Shown: piece after piece, positions 1 to 10,993 of the stretch | Layout of the letters: each line of letters starts with the position of its first letter | Numbering within the stretch: the stretch's first letter is position 1 | NCBI GenBank assembly: GCA_031216915.1 | Contig: CM062295.1 | Location: forward strand, 179,194,927 to 179,258,926 | Direction: 5' to 3' | DNA: 64,000 bases | Source of the DNA: Pictodentalium vernedei | Taxonomy: Eukaryota; Mollusca; Scaphopoda; Dentaliida; Dentaliidae | The notes under the pieces: model-generated | What the model was told of the DNA's origin: nothing | Seen by the model: only the letters and a program-made list of their open reading frames with translations | Database searches by the model: none | Position numbers and translations under genes: made by a program

Positions 1-262
1 TTTAGTCTAGTCAGACCACAATATTTCCCTTTTGTACACCCTACAGGGCACATTTATGATCGGAATGCTTTGAAACCTGGCATGCTTGTTTGGGGAGGCC
101 TCTAGATGGGAGCTATCGATTTTCTTCGGTTTCTGTCAAAAAATGTTGCCACTGGCAAAAAAAATGACATTGGTACCAATGATCTTCAATTTTGCCATTT
201 CATTTATAACTTACCAAGTTCAAGTTTGTCAAGTTGAGCTACAGTGTCATTGACACTTTCAT
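1..262 (+). repeat. 3' end of a P2-type minisatellite element
   Basis: The stretch resembles one diverged monomer of the array at 7927-9160: it shares the phrases 'caccctacag' and 'agatgggagctatc'. It ends in AAGTTGAGCTACAG followed by the 7-bp stem hairpin AGTGTCA-T-TGACACT at 243-257 and TTCAT. The same end closes the elements finishing at 5183, 9160 and 28567. The 5' part lies outside the window. No protein-coding signal is visible. Confidence 0.7.
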
Positions 263-1547
263 TTGGTCCCTTAATATAATTGTATTTATGTATTAAATAA
301 ACTTTCTTTCGAATGACAAATGAATGAAATGATAAAAATCACCCCATTCAGAGTGAGATTGAAGGCGCCACCTGGCTTTGGACAAAAATAAAACAAACAT
401 CGAATTACAAAAATGACCACACACTTCACTTGAATGCAGTATCCATGCATCTGCTGGCCACTGCCAGTAATTTCTATGTATGTGTTTGAATGGAATTAGA
501 AAAAAACTGTTGTACACTATTCTTGCACCAATAACATTTTCAAGACTGCAGGGCAAGATTCAGGGCTTTCAGTATCAATACACAAAACTCAACACAATAT
601 TCATTAATTTTCATTACCTTCAACACCAATGGTAAAACACTCTATAAAATGATCAATTTATCAAATGCGGTTTCCTTTGCTGAACTGGAACTTACCACTT
701 GCCCCGCATTTAGACTGTCCGATATATTTATTTCTGTATGTATTTTTGAAAGCTTTAACCTCAAAATAGGTTTCAAATTCACAGTTGATGTCCGATAAAA
801 ATTAGGGTTACAATGACCTAAATGAGCGACTTTTACTTTGTAAAACTTTTAGGGTCCGCATAATTGTTTAGGGTCGGTGGAGGTACCCCAAACAAAGGGA
901 TTTCTTCTCTTTGGCCTGACATTTCACAACATTACATCTTAAGCATTTTTTACCCAAGTTGTGCATTGCTACCAAAGCATTTTCCTCTTGTCTTGGTGTG
1001 TGTGTGGGGGGGGGGGGGGGGGCTGCCAATGCTATTCAACTGTATATCCAGGGCTCTGTGAACAATCTTCATTGTCTTCTGGATTAATGGTTCACTGTAC
1101 ATGTGCTGCGCTATATGTAATCTCATAATTTTAGAGAGAGGGGAAGGTACTTGCACTTTGAACTTTTATTTAAACTAATATATGGAAAAAAATCCAAGTG
1201 TTTATAGTGTTTAATACTTGAATATTTTTTTCTAAAAAAAATCGAAACCGAAACCGGACTCCACTCTTTTTTTAAAAACCGACTAACACTAAATAGAATT
1301 GATAAATTTGTCCCTTGAGTGCAACAAGGCTTTGCAACTCTTGAGCGTTACAAAACTTTCTTGCACTTAAGGGACGAAATACACCACCATCCATGCCATT
1401 CTGTAGATTATGAGGCGTAAAAATTAAAACAAACCAAGAACATGAATTTTTAATGGCAAGAAATAATTAAAAAAATAAAATAAAAAACTGCCTGCCCACA
1501 TGCAATTTTAGAAAAAATGTCCTGAGAAACTGAAGATATTTTTTTTT
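263..1547. other. AT-rich interval with no recognisable gene
   Basis: I find no supported gene here. An 87-codon open frame on the minus strand (293-556) shows no domain or splice context and is probably chance. A GT tract runs into a 17-base G run at 1006-1022. The rest is low-complexity AT-rich sequence. Confidence 0.6.
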
Positions 1548-1844
1548 TTAGCTCACTGAAGGGAGCTTAACTTATCACTTGCTGTCCGTCGTCGTCTGTC
1601 GTGAACTTTACACTATCGACCTCTCCTCACAAACTACTGGACCAAATTGAACCAAATTTGTTGTGCATGTTCCTTATCATATGTCAATTCAAATTTGTTC
1701 AAATAAACTAACAGCGCCAACAGGGGGCACCACAAGGGGCATAACTCTGATAGCACCCATAAATTTTTTCAAAAATTCAAAAAAATCTTCTTCTTCAGAT
1801 CCACCAGTCAGAATCTTTTCATATTTGTTATACAACATCTCTAT

Positions 1845-1888
<44 letters not shown>

Positions 1889-2776
1889 GTGGGGGGGTTC
1901 AGATTCAAGTTTGTTCAATTCGAGTCCCTGGGTTAAGATTTGGGCTCTCTATTGGAGCACAAATTTTAACTTAGTGCAATATGTGGAGTATTCTTTAAAA
2001 AAATTTCTTCTTCAGATCCACCAGTTGAAATCTTTTGATATTTGGTTTACAACATCTCTAATGGGAGCTCAAATTTTAACTAAGTGCAACATGAGGAAAT
2101 TTCTTTAAAACTCTTCTTCTTCAGATCCACTAGTCAGAAACTTCTCATATTTGGTATACATCATCTATAGGGGGGGGGGGGGAGGGGAGGGGGGGGGGGC
2201 AGGTTCAAGCTTGTTCATATCAAGCTCCTTGGTTAATATTTGCGTTTTCTTTGTATGGGAGCCCGAATTTTAACTTGGTGCAATATGTGGAAATTTCTTT
2301 AAAAATCTTCTTCTTCAGTTCCACCAGTCAGAATACTTTAACATTTGGTATACTTCATCTCTAGGGGGGTCAGATTAAGTTTGTTCAATTGGATCCCTGG
2401 GTTGAAAATTTTGGGTCTTGTTGGGACATAGAAATTTGGGACCAAAATTCAAAAAAAAAAAAAAAATTCCTATTTTTTATGCGTTTTTTTTTAATTTTGA
2501 GACCAAAAAAAACCCAAAATTTTTAGCCTGAAAATTTTGGGTCTGGTTCTGACATGGAAATTTTGGACCAAAATTTGGAGAAAAAAATTTCTCCGTTTTT
2601 ATGCGTTTTGTTAAATTTTGAGACAAAGAAAAAAAAATTTGGCCTGAACATTTTGGGTCCAGTTCTGACTCAAAATTCAGAAAAAAATTTTGATTTTTTT
2701 ATGAGTTTTGTTCAATTTTGTGGTGGAAATTTTTTTTTTTTTATAGCCTGAAAATTTTGGGCCCAGCTTCAACTTG
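1548..2776 (+). mobile_element. P3-type minisatellite element (P3a)
   Basis: It starts TTAGCTCAC, followed by a GTCCGTCGTCGTC-type leader, then degenerate monomers of about 150-170 bp recognised by 'cttcttcagatccacc', 'gaatctttt.atatttg' and 'tttgggct'. The last 380 bases (about 2395-2770) switch to a degenerate AT-rich repeat of about 100 bp built on 'gaaaattttgggtc' and 'ttttatgcgtttt'. It abuts the next P3 start (TTAGCTCACC at 2777). Several G6 motifs have grown into long G runs. No coding capacity is visible; a non-autonomous transposable element is inferred. Confidence 0.6.
1845..1887 (+). repeat. 43-base G homopolymer
   Basis: Forty-three consecutive G residues lie inside a P3 monomer where neighbouring monomers have only five or six G followed by TCAG. 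It is followed by AGT and seven more G. It is a strong G-quadruplex candidate and its length is prone to sequencing error. Similar but shorter expansions sit at 2171-2200, 23909-23930 and about 24540. Confidence 0.85.
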
Positions 2777-5717
2777 TTAGCTCACCTGACTTTCAGTCAG
2801 GAGAGCTATAGTAATCACTCACTGTCCGTCGTCGTCTGTGAACATGGTGTTTGCATCTTCTCCTCCCAAACCGCTGAACCAATTTAATTGATATTTGAGA
2901 TAATAGTTTGTTATGACATCACAATTTGATTTTGTTCAAATCAAGTTGCCTCGCCCATTGGTAGGGCCATGCCCAAAAAGTGTGCTTAAATCTTAAAAAA
3001 TCTTCTCATGAACCAGCAGTAGCAGAGACATGATATTTGGTGTGCAGCTTCCTTTTGAGGTGTAGACTCAGATTGTTCAAGAGAAGTTTGTGGGGCTATA
3101 TTTGCCATCGTTATGGGAGGGCAAGAATTTTTTGGGCTCTCTATGGGAGCCCAAATGTTTAAATTAGTGCATTTTGAGGAATATTCTTTAAAAATCTTCT
3201 TCAGATCTACCAATAAGAATCTTTTGATATTTGGCATGCAGCATCCTTAGGGGGGTGAGATTCAAGTTTGTTCAAGCCAAGTCCCTGGGTTCATATTTAG
3301 GCTGAAAATTTGGGGTCCCATTCCGGACTTAGAAATTTTGTACCCAAATCCGGAAATTTTTTTTTTGTTTTCATCTCAACTTTGGCGAAGCCAAATTTGA
3401 GCTTTTGTCATGGCCTGTCGTCCGTCTGGCCGACCATCCATCTGTCTGTTTGTCCGTATGTCAACAATTGGATACGGCTCGGGCTAGAGGCCGCATTTAT
3501 GAACCGATCTTTACGAAACTTCTTGGGTACCTTTGTTATGACCGTGGGACGAGAACGAGTGTTTTTGGGTGCGGTCCGAAATTCAAGATGGCTGCCAGCC
3601 TCCATTTTGTACCGACGATGCAGAAATCTGTTTTTTGTACAGAACTTCCATATGAAAGCTCTGATTTGAATAATTTTTTGTTTGAATGTTTAGTACCATG
3701 GGATACATCACATATAATACAGGGTTTTTTCTCATGCATAAATTATGCAAATTAGACTAACTTTGATGTTTTTTGGTGTTACTTTCAGCACTAAAAGTGC
3801 AAATGCCAATACGGCTCGGGCTTGAGGCCGTATTTATGAACCGATCTTTATGAAACTTCTTGGGTACCTTTGGTATCACCGTGGGATGAGAACGAGTGTT
3901 TTGGGGTCCAGTCTGAAATTCAAGATGGCCGATGGCAGCCATTTTGTATAAAATTAGGTGCAATCAGATTTTTGCACAGAACTTCCATATGAAAGCGCTG
4001 ATTTGAATAATTTTTTGAGTGAATGTTTAGTACCATGGGATACATCACATATAATACGGGTTTTTTTTCTCATGCAGAAATTATGCAAATTAGATGAACT
4101 TTTTTGATTTTTTCAGTGCTACTTACACACAGTAAGTACACCTGTCAATACGGCTCGGGTTAGAGTCTGTATTTATGAACCGATCTTCACGAAACGTCTT
4201 GGGTTATCACCATGGGACGAGAACGAGTGTTTCTGGGTGCGGTCTAAAATTCAAGATGGCTGCCAGTGGCCATTTTGTACTGAAATTGGGTCAAATCAGT
4301 TTTTTTGTACACAACTTCTATATGGCTCAGGCTAGAGGCCGTATTTATGAACCAATCTTTATGAAACTTCTTGGGTACCTTTGTTATCACCGTGGGATGA
4401 GAACGAGTGTTTTTGGGTGTGGTCCAAAATTCAAGATGACCACCAGCAGCCATTTTGTACCAAAATTAGTGCAATCAGTCTTTTGTACAGAACTTCTGTA
4501 TGAAAGTTCTGATTTGAATAAATTTTTGTATGAATGTTTAGAAACAAGGAATACATCACATATAGTACGGGTTTTTTTCTCGTGCGGAAATTATGCAAAT
4601 TAAATGAACTTTGATTTATTCAGTGCTGCTTATACACTGTAAGTGCACATGTCAATACGGCTCGGGCTAGAGGCTGTATTTATGAACTGATCTTCACAAA
4701 ACTCCTTGGGTACCTTTGTTATCAACTTGGGACGAGAACGAGTGTTTCTGGATGCGGTCCAAAATTCAAGATGGCTGCCAGTGGCCATTTTGTACCGAAA
4801 TTAGGTCCAATCAGTTTTTGCTACAACTTCTATACCGCTCGTATTTATGAACTGATCTTCACGAAACTTCTTGAGTCCCTTTGTTTTCACCTTGGGACAG
4901 GAACGAGTGTGTTTTGCGGTGCCTTTGTTATCACTGTGCTAAGACCCACTCTGGGACTCAAAGATTTCTTTTCTAGTTTAGCATCTGACTATCACCCACC
5001 TTTACAATACTTTACCTATACATTTGTTACAGGCTACGGTCAGTGTTTATGTACAGACCGTTACAATACTTTATATGTACCTTTGTTATCAGGTCATTAC
5101 CTAGATGTTTGTCATTGCAGTGTCACATAATATACATGTACATGTCTTAACAAGTTGAGCTACAGTGTCATTGACACTTTCATTTTATGCGTTTTGGTCA
5201 ATTTTAAGACAAAATTTTTTTTGTTTTTTTTACACTGAAAATTTGGGGGCCTGGTGGGACTGAAAATTTTGGACCAAAATCCGGAAATTAGTTTTTTGTT
5301 TTTTTATGCGTTTTGGTCAATTTTAAGACAAAATCTTCTTTTTTTTCACTGAAAATTTGGGGTCCGGGTGGGACTTAGAAAATTTTGTTGGGTTTTTTTA
5401 TGCGTTTCGGTCAATTTTAAGACAAAATTTTTTTTTTTTTTACACTGAAAATTTAGGGGCCGGACGGGACTTTCCGAACAAAAATTTTAAAAAAATCTGG
5501 TTTTTTTATGCGTTTATCTAAATTTTATCTAAATTTTGGGACGTAAAAGTGCAGGAACTGAAAATAGAAGGAAAATCCTGTGTATTGTGTGGGCACAACT
5601 GCTTCATCTGGTTGGTATATGCTTTTCTTAGGAGGGGCATATGCAGCTTATTCAAATCAAGTCCCTTGTTTGATATTTAGACTACCATGTCAGGAGAGCG
5701 TCCTCAGGAGCCTCTTG
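2777..5717 (+). mobile_element. P3-type element (P3b) interrupted by P1a
   Basis: It opens TTAGCTCACCTGACTTTCAG with a short foldback (CTGACTTTCAGTCAG), then a GTCCGTCGTCGTC leader and P3 monomers. The same ~100-bp AT-rich repeat seen at the end of P3a lies on both sides of P1a: before it at about 3300-3370, after it from 5184. It ends near 5717 in GAGCCTCTTGTT, directly followed by the next P3 start. P1a (3371-5183) is nested inside. No genes are visible. Confidence 0.55.
3371..5183 (+). mobile_element. P1-type minisatellite element (P1a), nested in P3b
   Basis: The 5' end reads (TT)CATCTCAACTTTGGCGAAGCC, close to the TTAGCTCAAC starts at 7927 and 26786, then a CCGTCTGGCCGACC-type leader. 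The core holds four or five monomers of about 337 bp that begin 'atacggctcgggct' near 3470, 3810, 4147 and 4653, plus a half monomer near 4320. The 3' end is AAGTTGAGCTACAG plus the AGTGTCATTGACACT hairpin plus TTCAT. An unoccupied version of the insertion site survives at about 5270-5335, which supports discrete ends. No coding sequence is visible; open frames of 100-140 codons are minisatellite translations. Confidence 0.7.
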
Positions 5718-7190
5718 TTTTAGCTCACCGAAGGGAGCTAAACTTATCACTTGCCGTCCGTCGTCGTCGTCCGTCCGGCGTCGTGAACATTTTTTAAGCG
5801 ACTTCTCCTCTGAAACTGCTAGGTCGATTTGCTCGAAACTTAGTACGGATGTTCATTACCATATGTCAATTCAAGTTTGTTCAAATGAAATGGACATGCC
5901 CACGTGGGGCTCCATAGGGGGCATAACTCCGATAGCATCCTATGTATATTAGAGACATTGCTAAAAAATCTTCTTCTCCCGCACAAGTGGGCAGAATCAT
6001 TTGTTATTTGGTATACAGCATTATGGGGTGGATCTGATTCAAGTTTGTTCAAATCGACCCCCTGGATTCATATTTGGGCTCACTATAGAAGCTCAAATTC
6101 GAACTTAGTGCATTTCAGGCAAGTTTCTTAAAAAATCTTCTTCTCCAGATCCAGCAGGCAGAATCTGTTGATATTTGTTATGCAACATTGTGGGGTGGAT
6201 CTGATTCAAGTTTGTTCAAATTGGCCCCCTGGATTCACATTTGGGCTCAGTATAGAAGCCCGAATTCGAACTTAGTGCATTTCAGGCAAATTTCTTAAAA
6301 AATCTTCTTCTCCAGATCCAGCAGGCAGAATCTTTTGATATCTGGTATGCAACATTGTGGGGTGGATCTGATTCAAGTTTGTTCAAATCATCCCCCTGGA
6401 TTCATATTTGGGCTCACTATAGAAGCTCGAATTCGAATTTAATGCATTTCAGGCAAATTTCATAAAAATCCTTCTTCTCCAGATCCAGCAGGCAGAATCT
6501 TTTGATATTTAGTATGCAACATTGTGGGGTGGATCTGATTCAAGTTTTTTCAAATCGGCCCCCTGGGTTCATATTTGGGCTCAGTATAGGAGCCCAAGTT
6601 TGCATTTCAGGCAAATTTCTTTAAAAATCTTCTTCTCAAGATCCAGCAGGCAGAATCTTTTGATATTCGGTATGCAGCATGCTTAGGGGGGTGAGATTCA
6701 AATTTGTTCAAGCCAAGTCCCAGAGATCATATTTGGGCTCACTGTGGTAGCCCGAATTATAACTTAGTTCAAAATGAGGAATTTTCTTTAAAAATCTTCT
6801 TCTTCAGATCCAGCAGTCGGAATGTTTTGATATTTGGTATGCAGCGTGCTTAGGGGAGTGAGATTCAATTTTGTTCAAGCCATGTCCCTGGGTTCATATT
6901 TGGGCTCACTGTGGGAGCCCGAATGATAACCTAGTTCAAAATGAGGAATTTTCTTTAAAAATCTTCTTCTTCAGATCCAGCAGATAAATGCTTTTGATAT
7001 TTGGTATTCAGCATCCTTAGAGGGGTAAGATTCAAGTTTGTTCAAGCCATGTCCCTAGTTCCATAAAATTTGTCTCTCATGACTTCATTCCTTTGTTGTG
7101 TTGATTAACCATATCTAACTGAATGTCACCCCAAATACTTCTTTGAACCACTTTGGCCGATGAGCGATTAAGGCTCCTTGGGGAATCTTT
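5718..7190 (+). mobile_element. P3-type element (P3c)
   Basis: The start is a perfect 8-bp stem: TTTAGCTC at 5719-5726 pairs with GAGCTAAA at 5735-5742. A CCGTCCGTCGTCGTC leader follows, then about seven monomers of 160-170 bp ('gatccagcaggcagaatc', 'gatatttggtatgcaac', 'ttcatatttgggctc'). The 3' part (about 7085-7190) resembles the end of the element at 26340-26466, with a decayed GGCTCCTTGGGG hairpin. It is the clearest full-length P3 element in the first 10 kb. No genes are visible. Confidence 0.6.
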
Positions 7191-7713
7191 TTATAACCCA
7201 CCCTCCCCCCCACCCCACCCCACCCCCCTTTCCCCCCCCCCACAAACAAAGTTTGGGGGGGGGGGTATATAGGAATCACCCTGTCCGTCTGTTCGTCCGC
7301 CTGCCCATCCATCCATCTGTCCGTCTGTCCATCATTATAAGTGCAACTCCACCTAAACCATTTGAAGAATTTTCATGAAACGTTACACAATGGAAGAACT
7401 CCATATGAAGATGTGCATGAAGCAATATAATTCCGTTCTGACATTTCCAAGGGGAGATAATCTAACTTATACATTTTAATGTACCAAAAAGGCTCCATCC
7501 TTATAAGCGCAACTCCTCCTAAACCGTTTTAAGAATTTTCATGAAACTTTACACAATGGAAGATCTCCAAATGAAGATGTGCATGAAGCAATATAATTCC
7601 GTTCTGACATTTCCAAGGGGAGATAAGCTAACTTATACATTTTAATGTACCAAAAAGGCTACAATTGAGGTGCGTTGGCTATCACTTTGTGAGCGTGCTC
7701 ACAGTACCTCTAG
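7191..7713 (+). mobile_element. P4-type element (P4a), Helitron-like 3' end
   Basis: A C-rich arm (about 7201-7241) faces a G-rich arm (7252-7265) and TATATAGG, then a CCGTCTGTTCGTCCGCC leader. There are almost two monomers of about 168 bp ('cacaatggaaga.ctcca.atgaag'). The 3' end has a perfect hairpin GTGAGC-GT-GCTCAC at 7689-7702, seven bases, then CTAG at 7710-7713 followed by TTT. A terminal hairpin a few bases before CTRR is the known layout of Helitron 3' ends. No Rep or helicase is encoded, so it would be non-autonomous. Confidence 0.5.
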
Positions 7714-7926
7714 TTTAAACTGGTTGGGACTTATTTTTATTTTGGATGAATTGTTGCCCTTTTTGACTAGATTCTAGCAGACTCAAAATATTTTTGCAGC
7801 TTTCCTCATTTTGTCTGTGCTTGTTCTATCATATTGCTGAGATTAACCAGCCTGGGAACCTGTGATTTTAAGATCAGCCAGGCTCATTTTGGCAGAGGTA
7901 TCGCCATTTTTGACTTTTGAGTATTT
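7714..7926. other. spacer without visible features
   Basis: Short unique-looking AT-rich sequence between P4a and the P2 element. I see no exon signals. Confidence 0.5.
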
Positions 7927-9160
7927 TTAGCTCAACTTGACGTCGGGTATGAGATATTGGGATGGGTTGTGATCCGCCGTCAGTCTGTCTGTCCATCTGT
8001 ATGTCCATCCGTCCGTCTGTCCACAATTCCTTTTGCACACCCTACAGGTTGTAGCTGTCACCTGAGCAGTTCCAAATTTCATACTTGGCTTTGGGGCAAT
8101 GTCTAGATGGGAGCTATCCAAACTTTCTGAATTTCATCGAAAAACATGGCCACCAGTGTTCATCTTAGATTTGACATAAATTGTCAACAATTGCATTGAC
8201 ACACCCTACAGGCTGCAGCTCTCACCCGATCAGTTCCAAATTTCATATGTGGCTTTGGGGCAATGTCTAGATGGGAGCTATCAATTTTTTTGAATTTCGT
8301 TGAAATACATGTCTGCCAATGGCAATCTTAGATTTGGCATATAAATTGTCAACAAGTCCATTAACACACCCTACAGGCTGCATCTCTCACCCGATCTTTT
8401 TCATATTTAATGTAGCTTTGGTGTGATGTCTGGATGGGAGCTATCAAATTTTTCTGAATTTCGTTAAAATATATGGTCACCAGCAGCCATCTTGGATTTG
8501 GCAGGTGATTTGTCAACAATTCCATTAGCACAACCTGCAGGCAGCACCTCCCACCCAATGTTTGTCAGATTCCGTACGTAGTTTTGGTGTGATATGTAGA
8601 TGGGTGCTATAAAATTTTTCTGAATTTCGTTGAAAAACATGGCCACCAGCAGCCATCTTTGATTTGGCATATGAATTGTCAACAATTCCATTAGCACAAC
8701 CTACAGGCCACATCTCTCACCCAATCTTTTTAAAATTTCATATGTAGTTTTGGTGTGATGTCTAGATGGGAGCTATCAAATTTTTCTGAATTTTGTTGAA
8801 AAACATGGCATCAACAGCCAGCTTGACAACAATCCAATAAGCAGACTCTACAGGCCGCAACTCTCACCCGATCTTTTTCAAATTTTATATGTAACTTTGG
8901 TATGATGTCTAGATGACAGTTATCAAATTTTTCTGCATTCCATTGAAAAAGATAGCTGCCACCAACCATAATGGATTTGACATATAAATTGTCAACAGTT
9001 CCGTTTGTTCAGCCAACAGGCCCCATCCCTCACCCAATTTTTTTTTCAGTAATGTCTTTTCTGTAGAAACTTGAGTGAATGACTTCGCATTATTGGATCT
9101 TTCTATATAGTTCAGTCCCTCCTTGAACAAGTAGAGCTGCAGTGTCATTGACACTTTCAT
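7927..9160 (+). mobile_element. P2-type minisatellite element
   Basis: It starts TTAGCTCAACTTGACGTC with a GTCTGTCTGTCCATC leader. About six monomers of 147-168 bp follow; the landmark 'gatgggagctatc' recurs near 8108, 8270, 8432, 8597, 8765 and 8912. The 3' end is AGAGCTGCAG plus the perfect AGTGTCATTGACACT hairpin (9141-9155) plus TTCAT. It shares this end with the P1 elements although the core monomers are unrelated. Open frames of 60-110 codons on the minus strand are in-frame monomer translations. Confidence 0.7.
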
Positions 9161-9395
9161 TTTAAATCTATTCAGTTTTGAGTACAGGGAGAGTGTACTC
9201 GTATTCGCATTTGGACCAGCATTTTGGCACTTCATGGACTCGTGTTTTTTTTATTTAAGGTTTCAGATGATTTCTTCTGTTGTAATGAATGTAATGAGAT
9301 TGTATTTATCTCCCACCAAATAGAGTTGGCAAGGAGTTTAAAAAGGGTTTGGTATTTGCATCTGCCCATGTACCCACCCATCCATCTGCCCATCT
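9161..9395. other. spacer without visible features
   Basis: AT-rich sequence with no recognised repeat, exon or RNA gene. Confidence 0.5.
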
Positions 9396-9730
9396 AATTT
9401 ATTTATTGGGGTTTAACAACACTTGTAACAGTCAGTGACGGACAGTTTTACAGGTGAAGGAAGCTGGGGGAGAACCACCAATCAGCGGCGAATAATGTCT
9501 GACTCCTCAACGTACCAACTACGCAAAAGCAGGGTTAGAATTGGTTGATGCAAGTGCACCATCGACATGTAGTAGGCCTTAGTACACAGCACCACCTTTC
9601 CTCCACATGAGCAATCAATTTTGAGTGCTTTGCACAAGGACACATCGCATTTGCTCCTGGCAGAGATCGAACCATGGACTATTCGGTTTGAATTCCACTG
9701 CCAAAACCACTGAGCCACTGCATTTCCCTA
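9396..9730 (-). mobile_element. tRNA-derived SINE, minus strand
   Basis: Read on the minus strand it begins with a tRNA-like head containing TGGCTCAGTGG (box A like) and GGTTCGATCTC (box B like). The conserved SINE body follows (TGTGTCCTTG; GTACTAAGGC; GATGGTGCAC; GTAAAACTGTC). It ends AACCCCAATAAATAAAT. It is diverged from the copies at 10994 and 60787. RNA polymerase III promotion and LINE-driven mobilisation are inferred from the SINE class. It is not a functional tRNA gene. Confidence 0.8.
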
Positions 9731-10440
9731 CATGTCTAATGCATCTGTGCATGAGTTTGTGTGGATTATCTCATTAGTTCCGTAGCACCAAAGAATACTA
9801 CTAGATTCTTTTGAATTTTGTTAGGTATGGTTCTGATATAAACATCAAGCCCAAGTTGGACATACTAAATATTTATACCAGAATTTTGTTGAAGTTATCA
9901 GCTGGAGTTCTGACTTTTTTATTAAAATAGTTGACTTAAATATTATTGATGCAAAGTAACTCAACCATTTATGATCAGTTTTATAAAATTCAGCAGTTGT
10001 ATTTAGGATATGAATTTCTAGGCTGTGTTCAGTATCCACCAGATTTCAGTGGGGAATGTGGATGTCGCCAGACTCTTTTGTTTCAGTAAGCATCGTGTTT
10101 TGATATCTCTAAAATGAAAACAGTTTCTTTTTGCAAAACTTTCTGATTTCTGATAAAACTGCAATTTTTTCAGGAAAACGTTTATGTGATAAAAAGAACA
10201 CTAATGTATCACAATTCTATACAAAATTTATGGACCTTGTCTACTGAACTTGTAATATTAATAAAACTCTGGGACAGAATAATATATTTTGAAGGAGTTC
10301 CATTCAAGTTATGAAGAAAAAAATAAGTTTTTTTCTGTTTTTTTTTATCAGAAAAGAGGTGCTCCTGCCAAAAGGTACACAATTTAAAAAAACTGTTTTT
10401 CTATAGTCTATTATGTTAGGTCCTCGAAAGGGAAGTTGGG
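9731..10440. other. AT-rich interval with no recognisable gene
   Basis: No supported coding exon, RNA gene or repeat. A 64-codon minus-strand open frame (9845-10039) has no features that distinguish it from chance. Confidence 0.5.
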
Positions 10441-10690
10441 TATTATAAACAATATCTTCACCCGATTATCCACAAATTTGTGGCCACTTGGCCTTTATCA
10501 AACAGAAAATATATAAAAGGTTGCTCACAATGTCCATATTCCCAATTGATAGACTTAGCAGTGGCTACCAAGGCTATCAATTGTGAATATGGACTTTACA
10601 TAGTAAGCAACCTTTTATATATTTTCCACTTGATAAAGGCCAAGTGGCTGAAAATTTGTGAATAATAGAGTGAATATATTGTTTATAATA
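10441..10690. mobile_element. 250-bp foldback (MITE-like) element
   Basis: Two arms of about 115 bp form an imperfect inverted repeat. The outer edges TATTATAAACAATA (10441) and TATTGTTTATAATA (ending 10690) are exact reverse complements. Inner blocks such as CCACTTGGCC / GGCCAAGTGG and CTATCAATTG / CAATTGATAG also pair. The loop is about 20 bases. A target-site duplication is not clear. It has no coding capacity; a non-autonomous DNA transposon is inferred. Confidence 0.65.
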
Positions 10691-10980
10691 TTTTTCTATG
10701 TATCAAAACTATGTCATTGAGCAGTGCTGTAACAGTATAACACAACTTTTTGGCAAATAATATATGGTGGTGAGAATTTGAGACCTCATCTGTCAGAATA
10801 TCTAGTTTTCAGTTTCAAATGGTAACTTAGATACATATAATCTCGCATGAACAAGCTCACTGAGCTTGTCTATAGGGGATCATAAGCTGTAGTTTGGAGG
10901 ATGTAAATGGTAATATAAAATTTGAATCACCTTTTTGTGTAAAGCCTTGTCTGATGTGGGTAAAGGATTAAAGTTAAAGC
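10691..10980. other. spacer without visible features
   Basis: AT-rich sequence between the foldback element and the SINE. Nothing recognised. Confidence 0.5.
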
Positions 10981-10993
10981 AGATAAAACAGAA

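Noticed and set aside
3310-4603. Open frames of 116-142 codons on both strands
   Set aside because: They follow the 337-bp P1 monomers, recur with each monomer and lack any domain or splice context.
5716-7190. LINE or SINE origin for the P3 monomers
   Set aside because: No RT, no poly-A or A-rich tail and no target-site duplications were seen; terminal hairpins and internal tandem repeats fit a DNA element better.
7178-7378. Proline/histidine-rich small protein
   Set aside because: It is the translation of the C-rich arm and leader of P4a.
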